Of a DNA stretch of 64,000 bases, positions 63,937-64,000 are shown one piece after another. The position numbers and the translations under genes are program-made. Under the pieces are notes generated by a model. The model was not told the DNA's origin. It did no database searches and saw only the letters and a list, made by a program, of their open reading frames with translations. Position 1 is the stretch's first letter. Each line of letters opens with the position of its first letter. The DNA lies in contig CAIOTF010000023.1 of assembly GCA_903861125.1 (NCBI GenBank), forward strand, positions 186,001 through 250,000. Reading direction: 5' to 3'. The stretch is from an uncultured Ignavibacteriota bacterium. GTDB lineage: Bacteria; Bacteroidota; Ignavibacteria; UBA10030; UBA8401.

Positions 63937-64000
63937 ATGAATTACTTTTTTACTTCCAAAGAATCAATTCTCTCCGTTTCAATAACATCCGTAAAAAATA
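63937..64000 (+). CDS. 5' end of a gene running off the window (partial)
   Basis: An ATG at 63937 opens a frame that stays open to the window edge (21 codons, beginning MNYFFTSKESILSV). It follows a terminator by about 110 nt. TATCTTCG, one mismatch from the local -7 consensus, lies about 70 nt upstream. Too short to identify; it could also be a chance frame. Confidence 0.35.
   Translation, partial: MNYFFTSKESILSVSITSVKN

Overview
The window reads as a chromosomal segment of a Bacteroidota-type bacterium, most likely from the Ignavibacteria / Chlorobi side. The evidence is: three exported proteins with C-terminal sorting tails of the type IX secretion system (two with the NYPNPFNP signature typical of Ignavibacteria-like genomes), a PEGA / WD40-lipoprotein / fibronectin-III operon, a reg_prop-type sensor kinase, a thiamine-regulated TonB receptor, and several promoters of the form TTG-N19-21-TAnnTTTG, which is the Bacteroidota housekeeping consensus rather than the TTGACA/TATAAT type. 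Base composition and gene style look even throughout. I saw no insertion sequence, phage, CRISPR array, rRNA or tRNA.

Layout. 1-9 kb: the tail of an unknown gene, a secreted GHL10 glycosyl hydrolase, a stand-alone HerA-like ATPase, Tex, and a large secreted NlpC/P60 protein. 9.3-13.9 kb: a rightward housekeeping cluster of an M48 protease, plsC, gatC, kdsB and pyrG. 13.9-17.5 kb: a NarL-type regulator with its propeller sensor kinase. 17.5-24.3 kb: a short ORF, a GalT-like enzyme, phosphohexomutase, enolase and small exported or membrane proteins. 24.4-32.7 kb: a leftward operon whose three genes each overlap by 4 nt (1754-residue secreted FN3 array, WD40 lipoprotein, PEGA membrane protein). 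33-38 kb: glycerate kinase, an exported debranching enzyme and a prohibitin-like protein. 38-42.1 kb: a thiamine-salvage operon (TPP riboswitch, TonB receptor, thiamine pyrophosphokinase, PnuC-type transporter) with a readable attenuator. 42.2-49.2 kb: histidine-degradation genes hutU and hutI with a 1271-residue hybrid sensor kinase between them. 49.3-51.5 kb: an SRAP protein, a REC-domain protein and a roadblock-like protein. 51.8-57 kb: a haem-binding protein, an M23-like lipoprotein, an M1 aminopeptidase with HEAT repeats and an M64 peptidase. 57-59.8 kb: a CrtC/AttH-like protein coupled to a three-domain membrane fusion (ICMT-like, PAP2, Lgt-like). 59.8-64 kb: a VPS10/sortilin-type protein, a small exported protein, a structured leader before a YbaK-type deacylase, and a gene start at the right edge.

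The most novel-looking item is the 641-residue ICMT-PAP2-Lgt fusion overlapping a lipocalin-like partner, a candidate lipid- or lipoprotein-modifying unit. The best-understood regulatory element is the TPP riboswitch, whose antiterminator and terminator can be read directly. Also worth attention are the FN3/WD40/PEGA operon, the kinase inside the hut cluster, the leader-peptide-like attenuator before the YbaK gene, and several promoters placed so that the mRNA would start at or next to the start codon.
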